From Streptomyces qinzhouensis (GTDB taxonomy: Bacteria; Actinomycetota; Actinomycetes; Streptomycetales; Streptomycetaceae): a stretch of 64,000 bases of DNA. Under the pieces are notes generated by a model. It saw only the letters and a program-made list of their open reading frames with translations. It was not told the origin of the DNA and did no database searches. How positions within the stretch are numbered: position 1 is the first letter of the stretch; each line of letters begins with the position of its first letter. The DNA is taken from assembly GCF_007856155.1 (NCBI RefSeq), contig NZ_CP042266.1, forward strand, positions 7,192,001 through 7,256,000. The letters run 5' to 3'. A program made the translations under genes and the position numbers. This document shows positions 22,601-49,100 of this stretch, piece after piece.

Positions 22601-25600
22601 CCACCGCAGGCGGTCGTACGCCCTCCGGCGAAGCCCAGACCACCGGCCCCGGCACCGACCGGGACGGAACCACCGCACGGCGTACGGCCGTCCCCGCGGT
22701 CCACCCCGAACTGGCGCTCGCCGCCCTGTGGCAGGCCGTCACCCGGCCCGACCCGACCCTGATCCTGCTCGACCTGCGGCAGCCGCATATCCTCGACACC
22801 CTCGTAGGACTGCGCGGCAACCCGCTGCTGGCCGGACTTCCCGCCGCCCGGCAGGCCCTCGCCGACGCCGCGGCGGCCCGCGAGGACATCACCTCACAGG
22901 CGCACGAACTCACCCTGCGGCTGCGTGCCCTGCCGACCACCGAACGGCTGACCCTCGTCACCGACCTGGTACGCACCCACGTCGCCGCGGTCCTCGGCCA
23001 CAGCGGCAAGGCCGCCGTCTCCGCCGACCGCAAATTCCGGGACCTCGGATTCGATTCGCTCACCGCCGTCGAACTCCCCGCCCGCCTCCACCTGGCCACC
23101 GGTCTGAAACTCTCCGCCACGGCCGTCTACGACTACCCGACCGCCACCGGCCTCGCCGAACACCTCCTCGCCGAACTCCTCGGCGAACAGCGGCCGGACA
23201 GCCCAGCGGCCCGAACCCTCCGCACCGTGCCCGACGACGATCCGATCGCGATCGTCGGCATGGCCTGCCGCCTTCCCGGCGGGGTCCGTACGCCCGAGGA
23301 TCTGTGGCAGCTGGTCTCCACCGGACGGGACGGCATCGAACCCTTCCCCACCGACCGCGGCTGGGACCTGGGAACCCTCGGCGCCGGCGACCGCGACGGA
23401 CGAGGCCGCAGCGCCACCCTGGAAGGCGGATTCGTCCCCGGCGTAGCCGACTTCGACGCCGGCTTCTTCGGGATCTCGCCGCGCGAGGCCCTCGCCATGG
23501 ACCCGCAGCAGCGGCTCCTCCTGGAAACCTCCTGGGAGGCCGTCGAGCGCGCCGGTATCGCACCGGGCTCCCTGCACGGCAGCCCCACCGGCGTCTTCGT
23601 CGGCACCAGCGGCCTCGACTACGCGACCCTGATGATGAACTCCCGCGAGGACATCGGCGGCCACGCCGGCACCGGCCTCGCCTCCAGCGTGCTGTCCGGG
23701 CGGATCTCCTACACTCTCGGCCTCGAAGGGCCCGCCGTCACCGTCGACACCGCCTGCTCCTCATCGCTGGTGGCCCTGCATTCGGCCGCCCAGGCACTGC
23801 GGGCGGGCGAATGCTCACTCGCCCTGGCCGGCGGAGTCACCGTCATGGCCACGCCGGTCGGCTTCGCGGGCATGACCGTCCAGGGCGGTCTCGCCGCCGA
23901 CGGTCGCTGCAAGGCGTACGCGGACACCGCCGACGGCACCAACTGGTCCGAGGGCGTCGGCATGCTCGTCCTGGAACGCCTTTCCGACGCCCGCGCCAAC
24001 GGACACGAGGTGCTGGCGCTGGTCCGCGGCTCCGCCGTCAACCAGGACGGTGCTTCGAACGGCATCACCGCCCCCAACGGGCCCTCCCAGCAGCGCGTCA
24101 TCCGCCAAGCCCTCGCCGCCGCCGGACTCACCCCCGCCGATGTGGACGCCGTAGAGGGCCACGGCACCGGAACCGCACTCGGCGACCCCATCGAGGCCCA
24201 GGCGCTGCTGGCCACCTACGGCCGGGACCGGGACCCGGACCGGCCGCTGTTGCTCGGCTCGCTGAAGTCCAACATCGGGCACACCCAGGCCGCCGCCGGA
24301 GTGGCCGGTGTGATCAAGACCGTCCTCGCGCTGCAACACGGCATCCTGCCGAAGTCCCTGCACATCGGCGAACCCTCGACCCACGTCGACTGGACCTCCG
24401 GGACCATCGACCTGCTCACCGAGGCCCGGCCATGGCCGCGGGCGGACCGCCCCCGGCGGGCCGGAGTCTCCTCCTTCGGCATCAGCGGCACCAACGCCCA
24501 CACGATCATCGAACAGGCCCCGCCCGCCGAAGCCCCGCCCGCCGAAGCGTCCGAAGCGCGGTCCCCGAGGCCCTCCGCCGTACCCTGGCCGGTGTCCGCG
24601 GCCGGCCCCGCCGCCCTGGACGAGCAGCTCACCCGCCTCACGGCACACGCCGAGGGCCGGGACCCGCTCGATATCGGCCACTCCCTCGCCACCTCCCGTA
24701 CCGCCCTCGCCCATCGGGCCGTGCTCATCGACGGCACGGAGGTCGCCCGCGGCGAAGCCGCCGGACACACCACCGCCTTCCTGTTCTCCGGGCAGGGCGC
24801 ACAGCGCCTCGGAATGGGCCGGGAGCTGTACGGCCGCTTCCCCGTTTTCGCCGAGGCCTTCGACGCCGTCTGCGCGCAGCTCGATCCGCTCCTGGAGCGG
24901 CCGCTGCGCGAGGTGATCTGGGGAGACGACCCCGAGCCGGTCGACCGGACGGAGTACGCCCAGACCGGGCTGTTCGCCGTGGAGGTGGCCCTGTTCCGGC
25001 TGCTCGCCTCACTGGGCGTACGCCCCGACCTCGTCGCGGGACACTCCGTCGGTGAGATCGCCGCCGCCCATGTCACCGGGGTGTTCACGCTCCCCGACGC
25101 CTGCACGCTCGTCGCCGCCCGCGGCCGGCTGATGCAGGCACTGCCCGAAGACGGCGCCATGGCCGCCCTCCAGGCATCCGAGGAGGAAGTACGCCCGCTG
25201 CTCACCACACGGCTGGCGGTCGCCGCCGTCAACGGACCGACCTCGGTCGTCGTCTCGGGCGCCGCCGACGCCGTGGAGTCCGTACGGAGTCATCTGGAGC
25301 GGAAGGGGCGGAAAACAACCCGGCTGCGGGTCTCGCACGCCTTCCACTCGCCGCTGATGGACCCGATGCTGGACGAGTTCCGGGCCGTCGTGGCCGACTT
25401 GGCCGTCGCCGAACCGGACACTCCGCTCGTCTCCACCCTCACCGGCACCGCGGTCGGAGCCGAACGGCTCCGGGACCCCGGCTACTGGGTCCGGCACGTC
25501 CGGGAAACCGTCCGCTTCGCCGCCGCCGTGCGCACCCTGGGCGAAGCGGGGACCTCCACCTTCCTGGAAGTCGGCCCCGGCGCCACCCTCGCGGCCCTGG

Positions 25601-28600
25601 TCCCACAGACCCTCGGCGCCGTCGGCGCCGACGCTCCTGACAGCGTCTGCGTACCCGCTCTGCGGGCGGACAGGGCCGAGGAGACCGCGCTGGTCACCGC
25701 CCTGGCCCGGCTGTACGTCACCGGCGTGGGCGTCGACTGGCCGAAGCTCTTCGACGGCACCGGCGCCCGCCGCACCGGCCTCCCCACCTACGCCTTCCAG
25801 CACGACCGGTACTGGCCGCGCCCCGCACCCCTGTCCGGGGACGTCACCTCGGCCGGTCTGGTGCCCGCCGAACACCCGCTGCTCGGCGCGGCGGTCCCGC
25901 TCGCCGGAGCCGACGGCACCCTGTTCACCAGCCGGCTCTCGCTCCGTGTCCACCCGTGGCTGCTCGACCACCGCACCGGCGGGACCGTCCACTTCCCCAC
26001 CACCGCCTTCCTCGAACTCGCCGTCCAGGCGGGCGACCAGGTCGGCTGCGGACACCTCGGGGAGTTCACCGTCACCGCACCTCTGCCGCTCTCCGGCGGT
26101 GCCGAACCCGTCATCCAGGTGTGGGTCGGCGCACCCGACGAAGCCGGCGGAGACCGTACGGTCGCCTGCTACGCGCGACCGGGCGACGCGGCCCCCGACG
26201 AGCCGTGGACCCGGCACGCCACCGGTGTCCTGACCGCGCGGGCATTCACCGCGACCCCGGCCCCGGCCGTGTGGCCACCGGCCGGAGCCGCGGCCGTCGA
26301 CCTCGACGGCTTCTACGGCGACCACGCACCCGGGCCCGTCTTCCGGGGCCTGCACGCCGCATGGCTGCACGGTGACGAGGTATTCGCCGAGGTACGGCTG
26401 GACGGTGAGGCAGCCGACGACGCCCGCTGGTTCGGCCTGCACCCGGCGCTGTCCGCCGCATCCCTGCACGCCGCCGCCCTCCTCGGCCTCGGCGACGAGG
26501 AGCAGCTGCCGCGGCCACAGGCATGGCAGGGCCTGACCCTGCACGCCGGCGGCGCCTCCGTACTGCGGGTCCGCCTCGCCCGGTCCGGCGACGACACGGT
26601 CGTCATCGACGCGTACGACGCCGAAGGCGCCCCCGTCCTGTCCGCCGCTTCGGTCACCCTGGCCGCCGCCGGCACCGGACCCGGCACCGCCCGCGCCACC
26701 GACCGCGAGCCGCTGTTCCGGCTGGAATGGATCCCGGCCGGCCCGGAGGGCGCGCCCGCCGCGGCGCCGGACGCCGTCGCGCTCGGCGCCGACGACCCCT
26801 ACGGCCTCGGCGCCCGCACCACCACCCTCGCCGAACTCGCCCGGCCCGGCACCCGAGTGCCGGAACTGGTCGTCGTACCGCTGCCCGAGTGCACCGGCGG
26901 CGAGGTCCCCGCCGCCGTACACACACTGACCCATCAGGTACTGGCCCTGGTACGGGAATGGCTGGACGGGGAGCGGTACGCCGCCTCCCGGCTCCTCCTC
27001 GTCACCCGCCGGGCGATCCGCGCCGCCGACGGCGACACCGTCGACGACCTCGCGGGCGGAGCCGCGTGGGGACTGGTGCGCTCGGCCAACTCCGAGCACC
27101 CCGACCGGTTCGCCCTCCTCGACACCGAGCGGGACACCGACGTCGCCGAGGCCATCGCCCGGCTCGCCGGCCCGCTCGCCGCGGGCGAGGCCCAGTTCGC
27201 CGTACGCGACGGAGTCCTGCACGTCGCCCGGCTCGCCAGACTGGCGACCGCCCCGAGCCTGCTGCCCCCGGCCGGTGAGGGATGGCGGCTGGCCCTGCCC
27301 GAAGACGGCGCGAACGGCGAGCCGCGGCTGGAGCCCTGCCCCGACCCGGCCCGGCCGCTCACCGAAGGCGAAGTACGGGTCCGCGTCGCGGCCGCCGGCC
27401 TCACGGGCGAAGCCACCGACGGCCCCGCCGCCCGGATCGCCGGCACCGTCACCGCCACCGGACCCGGCGTGACCGGCCTGCGCACCGGCGACCGGGTGAT
27501 GAGCACGGAACCGGCCGCCGCCGGCCCCTTCGCCGTCCTCCCGCGGAGCGGCCTCGCACCCGTCCCGGACGACTGGACCTGGGCCCGGGCCGCCGCCCCG
27601 GCCGGCCCGGTCGCCTCGTACGACATCCGGCACGCCCGGACGGTCCTGCGTACCCGCACCCCGGACAGCGAACCCCTGGACGGCACGGTGCTCACCATGC
27701 CGCCCGTATGGAACCCCGAGGGAACCGTCCTGATCACCGGCGGTACCGGCGCACTCGGCCGCCACCTCGCCCGCCGACTGGCCGCCCGGGGCAGCCGGCA
27801 CCTGCTGCTCACCAGCCGGCGCGGCCCGGCCGCGCCCGGCGCCGCCGAACTGGCCGCCGAACTGGAGACCCTGGGCGCCTCCGTCACCGTCGCCGCCTGC
27901 GACACCGCCGACCGGGCGGCCACGGCCGCCCTGATCGCGGACATCCCGGCCGCACACCCGCTCACCGCCGTGATCCACACCGCCGGTGTGCTGGACGACG
28001 GCATCATCACCTCGCTGACGCCCGCACGACTGTCGGACGTCCTGCGGCCCAAGGTCGACGCGGCCTGGCATCTCCACGAACTCACCCGCGGGCTCGACCT
28101 GGCCGCCTTCGTCACCTTCTCGTCCATCGCGGGTGTCATGGGCAGCCCCGGCCAGGGCAACTACGCCGCCGCCAACTCCTTCCTCGACACCCTCGCCGAA
28201 CACCGCACGGAACTCGGACTCCCCGGCACCTCCCTGGCCTGGGGCCCCTGGGTGCAGGACGCCGGCATGACCAGCGAACTCAGCGACACCGACATGCGGC
28301 GGATGCAGTCCGGCGGTATGCCCCCGCTCTCCATCGAACAGGGACTCACCCTGTTCGAGGCGGCCCTCGGCTCCGCCGAACCGCTCGTCATCCCGATCGG
28401 GCTGACCGGCGCCGGTATGCGCCCGCAGGGCGAGGTCCCCCCGCTGTTCCGGGGCCTGGTCCGCACCGCCCGGCGCACCGCCGCCAACACCACGGGCGGC
28501 GACGCCACCGGAGAACTCACCCGGCAGCTCCTCGCCCTCGGCGAGAAGGACCGGCTGCGCTACCTCACCGACCTGGTACGGACCGAGGCGGCGACCGTGC

Positions 28601-29739
28601 TGGGCCACGCATCGGCCGACGCCGTCGACGCCGAACGGGACTTCTACGAGCTGGGATTCGATTCGCTGACCGCCGTCGAACTGCGCAACAAGCTCGCCGC
28701 CTGCACCGGTATGCGACTGTCCGCGACGGTCGTCTTCGACACCAGGACCTCGACCGGCCTGGCCGGCTGGCTGCGCGGCGAACTCGCCGAACAAGCCCGC
28801 GGCGAGGACACCGCGGGCGGCGGCGCCGGCCTCGGCCGTACCTCCGGCGAACCGGAACCCGGCTCACTGGAGCGGCTCTTCACCGACGCCCTGGCCGCCG
28901 GCAAGGTCACCGAGGCCCAGCGCATGCTCGCCGCCCTGGCCGCGCTCCGCCCCGTCTTCGAGGAATCCGCCGAACTGGAGGATCTGCCCTACGCGTCGAA
29001 ACTCTCCGAAGGACCGGCCGCCCCCCGGCTGATCTGCGTCAGCGCACCCACCGCCAACGCCGGTATCCACCAGTACGCCCGGCTCGCCGCGCACTTCCGC
29101 GACCAGCGCCAGGTGACGGCGCTCCCCCTGGTCGGTTTCGAAACCGGGGAACGCCTGCCCGCCACCCCGGAGGTCGCCACCCGGGTGATCGCCGAGAGCG
29201 CCCTGCGGGCGGCCGAAGGCAAGCCGTTCGTCCTCGTCGGGCACTCCTCGGGCGGCTCCTTCGCCTATGCGGCCGCCGGACTGCTGGAACACACCTGGGG
29301 TATCAAGCCCGCCGGCGTGGTACTGCTGGACACCTACAGCTTCCAGCACAACGACGGAGAAGGCATCGACTACCGGGGCGTGATGCGCCTCAACTTCGCG
29401 AACACAGCCCCCCAGGACGGCTCCGTGGAAGGCCCGGTGGTCAGGCTCACCAACGCCCGGCTGTCCGCCATGGGCCGCTGGATGGTCCTCCTCAGCCGGC
29501 TCCGGGTACAGCACACCAGCGCCCCCGTACTGCTGGTGAAATGCGCGAGGCAGCTGTTCGGAACCGACGACCGGCCGATCGAACAGCAGCCGTCGGCGGA
29601 GCGCGCGCCCCTGGTCGCCGGAGCCCAGGAACGGGCCGTGGACGCCGACCATCTGTCGATGATCCGCGAGGACTCGGCGCGGACCGCGCAGATCATGGAG
29701 GAGTGGCTCACCGCGTACGCGCCAACGCCCCGCGGCTGA
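13600..29739 (+). CDS. fscF: Type I polyketide synthase, three modules (19-21) with terminal thioesterase
   Basis: Complete 5379-residue PKS starting at ATG 13600, with GGAAGG at 13584-13589 upstream. Order: N-docking helix; KS-AT-DH*-KR-ACP (19); KS-AT-KR(dead)-ACP (20); KS-AT-DH*-vestigial ER-KR-ACP (21); TE. All three ATs have HAFHS (malonyl). The TE makes this the last PKS of the line: it releases and cyclises the chain. Predicted oxidation from the carboxyl end is C3-OH, C5 ketone and C7-OH. This pattern is as I recall it for partricin-type aromatic heptaenes. The gene is followed by a 206-bp gap containing hairpins, so transcription may end here. The three modules differ in codon style: module 19 is largely T/G-ending, while 20 and 21 are C-ending. 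Confidence 0.93.
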   Translation: MPNDSKLVDYLKWVTADLHQTRQRLLDAESQKQEPIAIVGMSCRLPGGVRSPEDLWQLVREGRDGISAFPTDRGWNLAALAGEGNGSSASAEGGFVDAAAFDAEFFGISPREAMAMDPQQRLLLETSWEAFERAGIDPATLRSSRTGVFIGTAGVDYVGVVMNSLEDVEGHATTGLTASVLSGRISYALGLEGPAVTLDTACSSSLVALHVAAHALRAGECTMALAGGVTVLSTPMSFAGFSRQGGLAGDGRCKAFADAADGTGWSEGVGLLVLERLSDAKRNGHDVLAVIRGSAVNQDGATNGLTAPNGPSQQRVIRQALAAAGLSAADVDVVEGHGTGTPLGDPIEAQALLATYGENRPDGRPLLLGSLKSNIGHTQAAAGVAGVIKMVMAMREGVLPRTLHVDKPTTHVDWSTGEVSLLTEETAWPATGRPRRAAVSAFGISGTNAHTVIEQAPPAEDEQVEPTMTPAVAPWAVSAKSRTALEAQLARLGTAPGKSPLDVGHSLAARRTLLAHRAVLVDGVEVARGEAVACSVAVLFSGQGSQRLGMGRELYARFPVFAEAFDAVCAELDVPVREVVWGEDVDVLNRTVFAQAGLFAVEVALFRLVESLGVRPEFVAGHSVGEIAAAHVAGVLSLADACVLVAARGRLMQALPEGGAMVAVDASEEEVRPLLTESVSIAAVNGPSAVVVSGAQDAVDTVRGHFEALGRKVNRLRVSHAFHSPLMDPMLDEFRAVVSGLSFSAPQIALATDAELVCDPEYWVRHVRETVRFADAVRSLADQGADTFLELGPDGTLYTLVQSSLDAVAAPVLRKDRGEERALAEGLARLHCAGVGVDWASWYDGTGARSVDLPTYAFQHQRYWPRPALPVGDVAGAGLMPAEHPLLGATVFLAGSDGTMLTGRLSCASQPWLAEHMVGGQVMFPPAGLLELAIRAADQVGCGRVEELTHTEPLVLTEDGAVAVQIWVGAPDASGERPFRLHSRREQDSDAEWTEHATGILATGSAAAVEVTETEVQCALSGEAAREADRFGLHPVLLGEVVRVVVGEGGLVPVGWRGVSLHAAGASVVRARVVPVGEDAVSLLLVDAGGGLVLSVEELSLGRPGVVPVGVVPGREGLLCLEWVPADVPEMPIVDDALLTVLPVVGGVSPEVVHGACAGALAAVREVLEGAEGSRLVVVTRGVVSGADLAGAAVWGLVRVAESENPGRFVLVDVEGGGEVPLAEVLGVGESQVVVRGGVVHVGRLARLDASLGVVESPLGGGTVLVTGGTGGLGREVARHLVAVHGVRSLLLLSRGGLAVEGAVELRDELVGLGADVSVVACDVGDRGALAGVLSGVVLSGVVHAAGVLDDGVVTSLTAERVSGVLRPKVDGAWYLHELTRGMGLSAFVMFSSVSGVMGSAGQGGYAAANVFLDALAVHRRAEGLPGQSLAWGAWAPTGGMTATLSEADRQRIASSGVPPLSVEQGLALLDAALATDLPYLVPLGRIATGAGARPRGDVPTMFRGLVPGRRRMAATTPDGAAAAVALATRLEDLSDAERTRTVVQMVRTEAASVLGHASAQTISATRDFHDLGVDSLTALELRNRLTEVTGLRLPATLVFDHPTPTALATHLLNELLDENGDVRLPAAVATGVSDDPIAIVGMACRLPGGIDSPEDLWDLVLQGREGTADFPTDRGWDLDTLLGAGDGPDGRGRSATARGGFLHGVADFDAGFFGISPREALAMDPQQRLLLETSWEAIERAAIDPATLRSSATGVFVGTGGQDYLTLVMNSPEDIEGHASTGLAASVVSGRVSYAFGLEGPAVTVDTACSSSLVAMHLAAQSLRSGESTLALAGGVTVMSSSLGFPGFTRQGGLATDGRCKAYADAADGTGWSEGVGVLVLERLSDARRNGHRVLALVRGSAVNQDGASNGLTAPNGPAQQRVIRQALANAGLTAADIDVVEGHGTGTTLGDPIEAQALLATYGRERGENGPPLLLGSLKSNIGHTQAAAGVAGVIKMVMALRHDTVPRTLHVDAPSTHVDWSAGEVRLLTENTPWPAVARPRRAAVSAFGISGTNAHTIIEQAPPDEAPAGEPAVVPTVVPWVVSGTSEAALDAQTDRLALLPGAPPTLDVAYSLAAGRGVFEHRTVLVDGVEIARGTAAESRITAVLFSGQGSQRLGMGRELYARFPVFAEAFDAVCEAFDEHLALPLRTVLWGEDEEELNGTAYAQAGLFAVEVALFRLVESLGVRPEFVAGHSVGEIAAAYVTGVFGLADACALVAARGRLMQALPEGGTMMAVAATEEELRPLLDPALASIAAVNGPSSVVVSGAADELARIGAHFEAQGRKVTRLRVSHAFHSPLMDPVLDAFRTVAAGITFAEPRSALVSNLTGAVAGPGLVTTPDYWVRHVRETVRFADGLGALREAGVSAFLELGPDGTLTAATRTALGGYDDASGVAVPALRTGRPEERALVEGLARLHVSGVHVDWTRLFDGTAAQHVDLPTYAFQRTRHWPETGTAARPVPPHTDPADTEFWTAVESEDLAALAADLDVDGEALGAVLPALSNWRRHRRDQALLDALRFHEAWRPLDAVADGKPAGTWLVVEPAGGADDDWAASVRAVAGPGAPHLTVAAGTDRTSLAALLEQIREPGTEFTGVLALPAPDETVTVATALLFQALADAGITAPLWCVTRGAVAVARTEELPSPVQAGVWGLGRVAALEHPQRWGGLIDLPEVLDARAARRLGAVLAGLDGEDQIAVRDSALYGRRLVAAPAGSAAPGRPPATADGAMLFTGGVDAGGQPGFVDGTVLLTGGTGGRGSRTARRLAAAGVRRLLLVGRRGPAAPGSAELVEELRALGAEATVVACDTADRDALAVVLAAVPAEYPLTAVVHAAGIVDDGVLDDLTPERLTAVHRAKALTALHLDELTRGLDLSAFVLFSSVAGAVGTPGRAAVAAANAVLDALAQQRHARGLPATSLAWGAWMDGEPEPETETETEPATVHTDATGPAGHERTAGPAGEATAGGRTPSGEAQTTGPGTDRDGTTARRTAVPAVHPELALAALWQAVTRPDPTLILLDLRQPHILDTLVGLRGNPLLAGLPAARQALADAAAAREDITSQAHELTLRLRALPTTERLTLVTDLVRTHVAAVLGHSGKAAVSADRKFRDLGFDSLTAVELPARLHLATGLKLSATAVYDYPTATGLAEHLLAELLGEQRPDSPAARTLRTVPDDDPIAIVGMACRLPGGVRTPEDLWQLVSTGRDGIEPFPTDRGWDLGTLGAGDRDGRGRSATLEGGFVPGVADFDAGFFGISPREALAMDPQQRLLLETSWEAVERAGIAPGSLHGSPTGVFVGTSGLDYATLMMNSREDIGGHAGTGLASSVLSGRISYTLGLEGPAVTVDTACSSSLVALHSAAQALRAGECSLALAGGVTVMATPVGFAGMTVQGGLAADGRCKAYADTADGTNWSEGVGMLVLERLSDARANGHEVLALVRGSAVNQDGASNGITAPNGPSQQRVIRQALAAAGLTPADVDAVEGHGTGTALGDPIEAQALLATYGRDRDPDRPLLLGSLKSNIGHTQAAAGVAGVIKTVLALQHGILPKSLHIGEPSTHVDWTSGTIDLLTEARPWPRADRPRRAGVSSFGISGTNAHTIIEQAPPAEAPPAEASEARSPRPSAVPWPVSAAGPAALDEQLTRLTAHAEGRDPLDIGHSLATSRTALAHRAVLIDGTEVARGEAAGHTTAFLFSGQGAQRLGMGRELYGRFPVFAEAFDAVCAQLDPLLERPLREVIWGDDPEPVDRTEYAQTGLFAVEVALFRLLASLGVRPDLVAGHSVGEIAAAHVTGVFTLPDACTLVAARGRLMQALPEDGAMAALQASEEEVRPLLTTRLAVAAVNGPTSVVVSGAADAVESVRSHLERKGRKTTRLRVSHAFHSPLMDPMLDEFRAVVADLAVAEPDTPLVSTLTGTAVGAERLRDPGYWVRHVRETVRFAAAVRTLGEAGTSTFLEVGPGATLAALVPQTLGAVGADAPDSVCVPALRADRAEETALVTALARLYVTGVGVDWPKLFDGTGARRTGLPTYAFQHDRYWPRPAPLSGDVTSAGLVPAEHPLLGAAVPLAGADGTLFTSRLSLRVHPWLLDHRTGGTVHFPTTAFLELAVQAGDQVGCGHLGEFTVTAPLPLSGGAEPVIQVWVGAPDEAGGDRTVACYARPGDAAPDEPWTRHATGVLTARAFTATPAPAVWPPAGAAAVDLDGFYGDHAPGPVFRGLHAAWLHGDEVFAEVRLDGEAADDARWFGLHPALSAASLHAAALLGLGDEEQLPRPQAWQGLTLHAGGASVLRVRLARSGDDTVVIDAYDAEGAPVLSAASVTLAAAGTGPGTARATDREPLFRLEWIPAGPEGAPAAAPDAVALGADDPYGLGARTTTLAELARPGTRVPELVVVPLPECTGGEVPAAVHTLTHQVLALVREWLDGERYAASRLLLVTRRAIRAADGDTVDDLAGGAAWGLVRSANSEHPDRFALLDTERDTDVAEAIARLAGPLAAGEAQFAVRDGVLHVARLARLATAPSLLPPAGEGWRLALPEDGANGEPRLEPCPDPARPLTEGEVRVRVAAAGLTGEATDGPAARIAGTVTATGPGVTGLRTGDRVMSTEPAAAGPFAVLPRSGLAPVPDDWTWARAAAPAGPVASYDIRHARTVLRTRTPDSEPLDGTVLTMPPVWNPEGTVLITGGTGALGRHLARRLAARGSRHLLLTSRRGPAAPGAAELAAELETLGASVTVAACDTADRAATAALIADIPAAHPLTAVIHTAGVLDDGIITSLTPARLSDVLRPKVDAAWHLHELTRGLDLAAFVTFSSIAGVMGSPGQGNYAAANSFLDTLAEHRTELGLPGTSLAWGPWVQDAGMTSELSDTDMRRMQSGGMPPLSIEQGLTLFEAALGSAEPLVIPIGLTGAGMRPQGEVPPLFRGLVRTARRTAANTTGGDATGELTRQLLALGEKDRLRYLTDLVRTEAATVLGHASADAVDAERDFYELGFDSLTAVELRNKLAACTGMRLSATVVFDTRTSTGLAGWLRGELAEQARGEDTAGGGAGLGRTSGEPEPGSLERLFTDALAAGKVTEAQRMLAALAALRPVFEESAELEDLPYASKLSEGPAAPRLICVSAPTANAGIHQYARLAAHFRDQRQVTALPLVGFETGERLPATPEVATRVIAESALRAAEGKPFVLVGHSSGGSFAYAAAGLLEHTWGIKPAGVVLLDTYSFQHNDGEGIDYRGVMRLNFANTAPQDGSVEGPVVRLTNARLSAMGRWMVLLSRLRVQHTSAPVLLVKCARQLFGTDDRPIEQQPSAERAPLVAGAQERAVDADHLSMIREDSARTAQIMEEWLTAYAPTPRG
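14332..14815 (+). repeat. Homogenised KS 3' block, copy 3 (module 19, partly diverged)
   Basis: It matches the module 17 and 18 copies in two sub-blocks (about 14332-14395 and 14525-14660, then again 14725-14815). The stretches between, for example around 14400-14500 and 14665-14720, are clearly different and use C-ending codons. This is the patchwork expected of repeated short gene-conversion tracts. Confidence 0.75.
16660..18055 (+). repeat. Homogenised DH*-KR block, copy 3 (module 19, in the next gene)
   Basis: Third copy, in fscF rather than fscE. It shares the left boundary ([16 protein letters not shown]) with module 17 and the interdomain patch with module 18, so it looks like a mosaic of the two. 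The right boundary is near PYLVPLG, where all three copies switch back to C-ending codons and diverge. Confidence 0.85.
18502..23190 (+). other. PKS module 20: KS-AT(malonyl)-KR(dead, Tyr to Val)-ACP; leaves a ketone
   Basis: The KS Cys codon is 19027-19029 and AT HAFHS is at 20605-20619. There is no DH. The KR structural half starts near 21130 (DTEFWTAV). In the catalytic half the nucleotide motif is altered (TGGTGGRG), VDD replaces LDD (22228-22236), and Val (codon 22399-22401) stands where the catalytic Tyr should be (GRAAVAAAN against GQGNYAAAN). The Ser is present. The KR should therefore be inactive and the module should pass on a beta-ketone, predicted at C5. A Glu/Pro/Thr-rich insertion follows (about 22492-22690). 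The ACP Ser codon is 23056-23058, and the helix after it reads ELPARL rather than ELRNRL. Confidence 0.9.
22492..22695 (+). other. Low-complexity Glu/Pro/Thr linker after the dead KR of module 20
   Basis: Directly after the WGAW motif of the KR, the protein continues with an alternating Glu-Pro/Glu-Thr run ([15 protein letters not shown]) and then about 50 Gly/Thr/Ala-rich residues before helical sequence resumes ([13 protein letters not shown]). The sister KRs have a short structured connection here, usually with Met-rich GM motifs. The DNA shows the matching hexamer-like repetition (cccgaa, accgaa). I infer relaxed constraint and repeat expansion in a KR that no longer works; a flexible tether is the alternative reading. 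Confidence 0.6.
23236..28800 (+). other. PKS module 21: KS-AT(malonyl)-DH(inactive)-ER(remnant)-KR-ACP
   Basis: The KS Cys codon is 23755-23757 and AT HAFHS is at 25336-25350. The DH is full length with His at 25969-25971 and a GPVFRG motif, but the catalytic Asp of [10 protein letters not shown] is Ala ([10 protein letters not shown]; Ala codon 26455-26457). About 27280-27710 is a shrunken enoylreductase: the start ([12 protein letters not shown]) and a central stretch (GLRTGDRVM) align to the module 3 ER, but the NADPH-binding HAATGGVG region and everything after it are gone. The KR is intact: LDD 27991-27999, Tyr 28162-28164. The ACP Ser codon is 28663-28665. Predicted product step: C3 hydroxyl. 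Confidence 0.88.
28870..29736 (+). other. Type I thioesterase domain, macrolactone-forming
   Basis: This is an alpha/beta hydrolase domain at the extreme C-terminus of the FscF-like protein. The nucleophile elbow is GHSSGG with Ser codon 29245-29247 (residue 5216). The acid is Asp in LLDTYS (29329-29331, residue 5244) and the base is His in DADHLSM (29650-29652, residue 5351). Order and spacing are normal for PKS TEs. It should take the full-length chain from the module 21 ACP and close the lactone onto the C37 hydroxyl made by module 4. Its presence marks the end of the assembly line, not the end of the gene cluster. Confidence 0.92.
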
Positions 29740-29752
29740 CCCGCGTCGCACC

Positions 29753-29778
29753 GGACGCGGACTCCCCGCTCCGTGTCC
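29753..29778 (+). terminator. Stem-loop 1 just after fscF
   Basis: This is an inverted repeat 14 bp after the fscF stop: arms 29753-29761 and 29770-29778, nine pairs including one G-U, with an 8-nt C-rich loop. There is no T tract, but streptomycete terminators often lack one. It is the first of two similar hairpins in this gap and may be the diverged copy. A terminator or attenuating element between fscF and fscB is the simplest reading; an mRNA 3' stabilising hairpin is the alternative. Confidence 0.4.
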
Positions 29779-29804
29779 CGACCCGACCCGACCCGACCCG
29801 TACC

Positions 29805-29839
29805 GCACCGGACCCGGACTCCCCCTCCGTGTCCGGTGC
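29805..29839 (+). terminator. Stem-loop 2 in the fscF-fscB gap (strong)
   Basis: The arms 29805-29813 (gcaccggac) and 29831-29839 pair perfectly over nine bases. One mismatch follows, then four more pairs (29815-29818 with 29826-29829), closed by a 7-nt loop. The stem is very GC-rich. It lies downstream of the thioesterase gene and upstream of the PAS-LuxR-like site of the next gene, the expected place for an intrinsic terminator separating the fscD-E-F unit from fscB-C. There is no T run after it. Confidence 0.5.
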
Positions 29840-29869
29840 GCCCTCGTGCTCCGCCGCCGCGGCACGCCT

Positions 29870-29885
29870 CTAGGGAAAATCGCAG
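29870..29885 (+). promoter_or_regulatory. Candidate PAS-LuxR (FscRI/PimM-type) operator upstream of fscB
   Basis: ctagggaaaatcgcag matches the published PimM-type consensus CTVGGGAWWTCCCBAG, as I remember it, at 13 of 16 positions. The left half is perfect; the mismatches are at positions 10, 11 and 13. It lies 60 bp before the fscB ATG in the only gap of more than 100 bp in the window. PAS-LuxR activators control polyene clusters (PimM for pimaricin, FscRI for candicidin) and usually bind over the -35 region. A weak -10-like hexamer (gagact, 29897-29902) follows. I infer an activator site driving fscB-fscC. Confidence 0.6.
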
Positions 29886-29928
29886 TCCGCGCTGGTGAGA
29901 CTGGGCGGGAACCCCGGCATCTCTCCTC

Positions 29929-29945
29929 GAGAGGTTGACATCCTG
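29929..29945 (+). promoter_or_regulatory. Ribosome binding site deciding the fscB start
   Basis: GAGAGG (29929-29934) precedes ATG 29946 by 11 bases. The alternative in-frame GTG at 29895 would add 17 residues unlike any PKS docking head and would put the start almost on the putative promoter, so ATG 29946 is chosen. Confidence 0.7.
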
Positions 29946-46025
<16,080 letters not shown>

Positions 46026-46105
46026 CCGATCGGGCCGCCCGTACCGAGCCGGCCGGTCACCGCACCACGCGTACCGCCCTTCCCGACTGTGAGGTTCTCC
46101 CACCG

Positions 46106-49100
46106 ATGGCACCCAAGGCCGGCCCCTCCTCCGAGGACAAGCTCCGCGACTATCTCAAGAAGGTCACCGCCGATCTGCGGCGCACCAAGCAGAGGCTGGA
46201 GTCCGTCGAGGCCCGGGACCACGAGCCGATCGCCATCGTGGGCATGGCCTGCCGGTTCCCCGGCGGTGTCCGTTCCCCCGAGGACCTGTGGACGCTGCTG
46301 GCCGACGGCACGGACGCCGTCGGCGACCTGCCCGAGGACCGCGGATGGGACACCGCTGCGCTCTACGACCCCCGTCCGGGCACCCCCGGGAAGAGCTACG
46401 TACGTCACGGCGGCTTCCTCGACGCGGCCGCCGACTTCGACGCCCGGCACTTCGGTATCGCCCCCCGCGAGGCCCTCGCCATGGACCCGCAGCAGCGGCT
46501 GCTGCTGGAAACCTCCTGGGAGGCCGTCGAGCACGCCCGGATCAGTCCCGACACCCTGCGCTCCACCGAGACGGGCGTGTTCATCGGTGGCGCCGACACC
46601 GACTACGGCTCCCTCGCCGAACAGACCGCCGAAACCGAAGGCCACCTGCTGACCGGCGGCGCGGTCAGCGTCCTGTCCGGCCGGATCGCCTACGCCTTCG
46701 GCCTCGAAGGCCCGGCCGTCACCGTGGACACCGCCTGCTCGTCCTCCCTGGTCGCCCTGCACCTCGCCGTACGCGCACTGAGGGCAGGCGAATGCACCAT
46801 GGCCCTGACCGGCGGTGTGGCGATCATGCCGACGCCCCGTCTGTTCACCGAGTTCTCCCGACAGCGGGGCCTCGCCGCCGACGGCCGCTGCAAGCCCTTC
46901 GCCGAGGCCGCCGACGGCACCGGATGGGCCGAAGGCGTCGGCGTCCTGCTGGTGGAGCGGCTGTCGGACGCCCGCCGCAACGGCCACCGGGTGCTCGCCG
47001 TCGTCCGGGGAACAGCGGTCAACCAGGACGGCGCCAGCAGCCGCCTCACCGCCCCCAACGGGCCGTCCCAGCAGCGCGTCATCCAGGCGGCACTCGCCAA
47101 CGCGCAACTGACCGGTGACCGGATCGACGCCGTCGAGGCCCACGGCACCGGTACCACCCTGGGTGACCCGATCGAAGCTCAGGCGCTCCTCGCGACCTAC
47201 GGCAGGGACAGGCCGGCCGGCCAACCGCTGCTGCTCGGCGGCATCAAATCGAACATTGGGCACGCGCAGGCCGCGGCCGGTGTCGCCGGCGTCATCAAGA
47301 TGGTCATGGCGATGCGGCACGGCGTTCTGCCCAGGACCCTGCACGTGGACCGGCCGACGTCGCACGTCGACTGGAGCGCGGGCGCCGTCGAACTCCTCAC
47401 CGAGCGGACCGACTGGCCCGCCACCGGCCGCCCGCGCCGCTCGGCGGTCTCCGCCTTCGGAATCAGCGGCACCAACGCCCATGTGGTGCTGGAACAGGCC
47501 GAACCGGCCCCGGCGGAGACGGATTCGGAGAGGGAGACGGAGACGGTCGGGCCTTCGGCGGTGCCGGGACCGGTGCCCTGGGTCCTGACCGGCCGCACGG
47601 AGGAGGCACTGCGGGACCAGATCGCGAACCTGTGCGAGTACGGGCAGCACACCGGCGCGCACCCGGCCGATATCGCCCTGACCCTCGCTGCCGGCCGGTC
47701 CGTACTCGGCCACCGCGCGGTGCTGCTGGACGGCGAGCGGCCGGTGGCGGAAGGCGTGGCCCGGGAAGGCAGGACGGCGTTTCTGTTCTCGGGGCAGGGC
47801 TCGCAGCGGTTGGGGATGGGCCGTGAGTTGTATGCGCGTTTCCCGGTATTCGCGGAGGCCTTCGACGCGGTCTGCGCGGAGCTGGAGCCACCGGTCCGTG
47901 AGGTGGTGTGGGGTGAGGACGCCGATGTCCTGAACCGGACGGTGTTCGCTCAGGCCGCGCTGTTCGCGGTGGAAGTGGCGCTGTTCCGTCTGGTCGAGTC
48001 CTGGGGTGTGACCCCGGACTTCGTGGCGGGTCATTCGATCGGTGAGGTGGCCGCTGCGCATGTGGCGGGGGTGTTCTCTCTCGCTGACGCGTGCGCGTTG
48101 GTGTCGGCGCGTGGCCGCCTGATGGACGCGCTGCCGGAGAGTGGCGCGATGCTGGCGGTCCGGGCCACGGAGGACGAGATCCTGCCGCTGCTGGACGCGT
48201 CCGTGTCCATCGCCGCGGTCAACGACCCCACGGCCGTCGTGGTCTCCGGCACCGAGGAAACGGTGGAAGCGGTACGGGTCCATTTCGAGGCCCAGGGCCG
48301 TAAGACGACCCGCCTTCGGGTTTCCCACGCCTTCCACTCGCCGTTGATGGACCCGATGCTGGACGCGTTCCGTACGGTCGTCTCCGGGCTGTCGTTCGCG
48401 ACTCCACGGATCGGCATGACCACAGGCACGGACCTGGTGTGTGATCCGGAGTACTGGGTGCGGCACGTCCGTGAAGCCGTCCGTTTCGCGGACGGTGTGC
48501 GGGCGTTGCACGAGCAGGGCGTGACGAGGTTCCTCGAACTCGGCCCGGACGGCGTCCTGTCCGCCCTGGCCGCCGCATGCCTCCCTGACGACGGTGACAC
48601 CATCCTCGTACCCCTCCTGCGCAAGGGCGTCGACGAGGAGACGGCCGCACTCACCGCCGCCGCCCGGATGTTTGTCGACGGCGCGGACGTGGACTGGACG
48701 ACGGTGCTGCGGGGAACGGGCGCGCGGCTCATCGACCTTCCGACCTATGCCTTCCAGCGGAAGCGCTACTGGCCCACCCCCGGCGCGGCACCGGCCGGTG
48801 CGGTCCGGGCCGCGGGGTTCGACGCGGCCGGGCATCCGCTGCTCGACGCCTCCGTCGAACTGTCCGACGCCGAAGGCATGCTGTTCACCTCCCGCCTCTC
48901 CGCCCGGTCGCACCCCTGGCTGGCCGACCATGTGATCCACGGATCGGCCCTCCTGCCCGGAACCGCGTTCCTGGAACTCGCCGTCCGCGCCGCTGACGAG
49001 GTCGGCTGTGGCGTTGTCGAGGAGCTGACGCTCGCCGCGCCACTCGCCCTTCCGGCGCAGGGCGGTGTGCAGCTCCAGTTGAGGGTGGCCGCCGCCGACG

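Larger units (their letters stand above)
29748..29839 (+). repeat. Imperfect direct repeat with a pentamer array between its copies
   Basis: A sequence of about 30 bp starting gcaccggac and ending tccgtgtcc occurs at 29748-29778 and again at about 29805-29834, differing by a substitution and a short indel. Between the copies is a short tandem array of the pentamer acccg (about 29778-29800, four to five units). Each long copy forms a hairpin. The layout suggests a local duplication of a terminator-like element. Confidence 0.6.

Noticed and set aside
29895..29945. Earlier GTG start for the fscB-like gene
   Set aside because: It would add 17 residues not seen in PKS docking heads. ATG 29946 has a suitable ribosome site and gives a standard head.
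28870..29945. Thioesterase as the boundary of the cluster, with an unrelated second PKS cluster to its right
   Set aside because: The downstream PKSs have no loading domain, share near-identical AT DNA with the upstream genes, and their predicted chemistry supplies exactly the side chain and polyene half missing from the upstream half. One assembly line split out of order is simpler.
46026..46105. Possible promoter or terminator between fscB and fscC
   Set aside because: The 80-bp gap has no operator match and no convincing hairpin beyond a short ccggccgg palindrome; only the ribosome site is clear.
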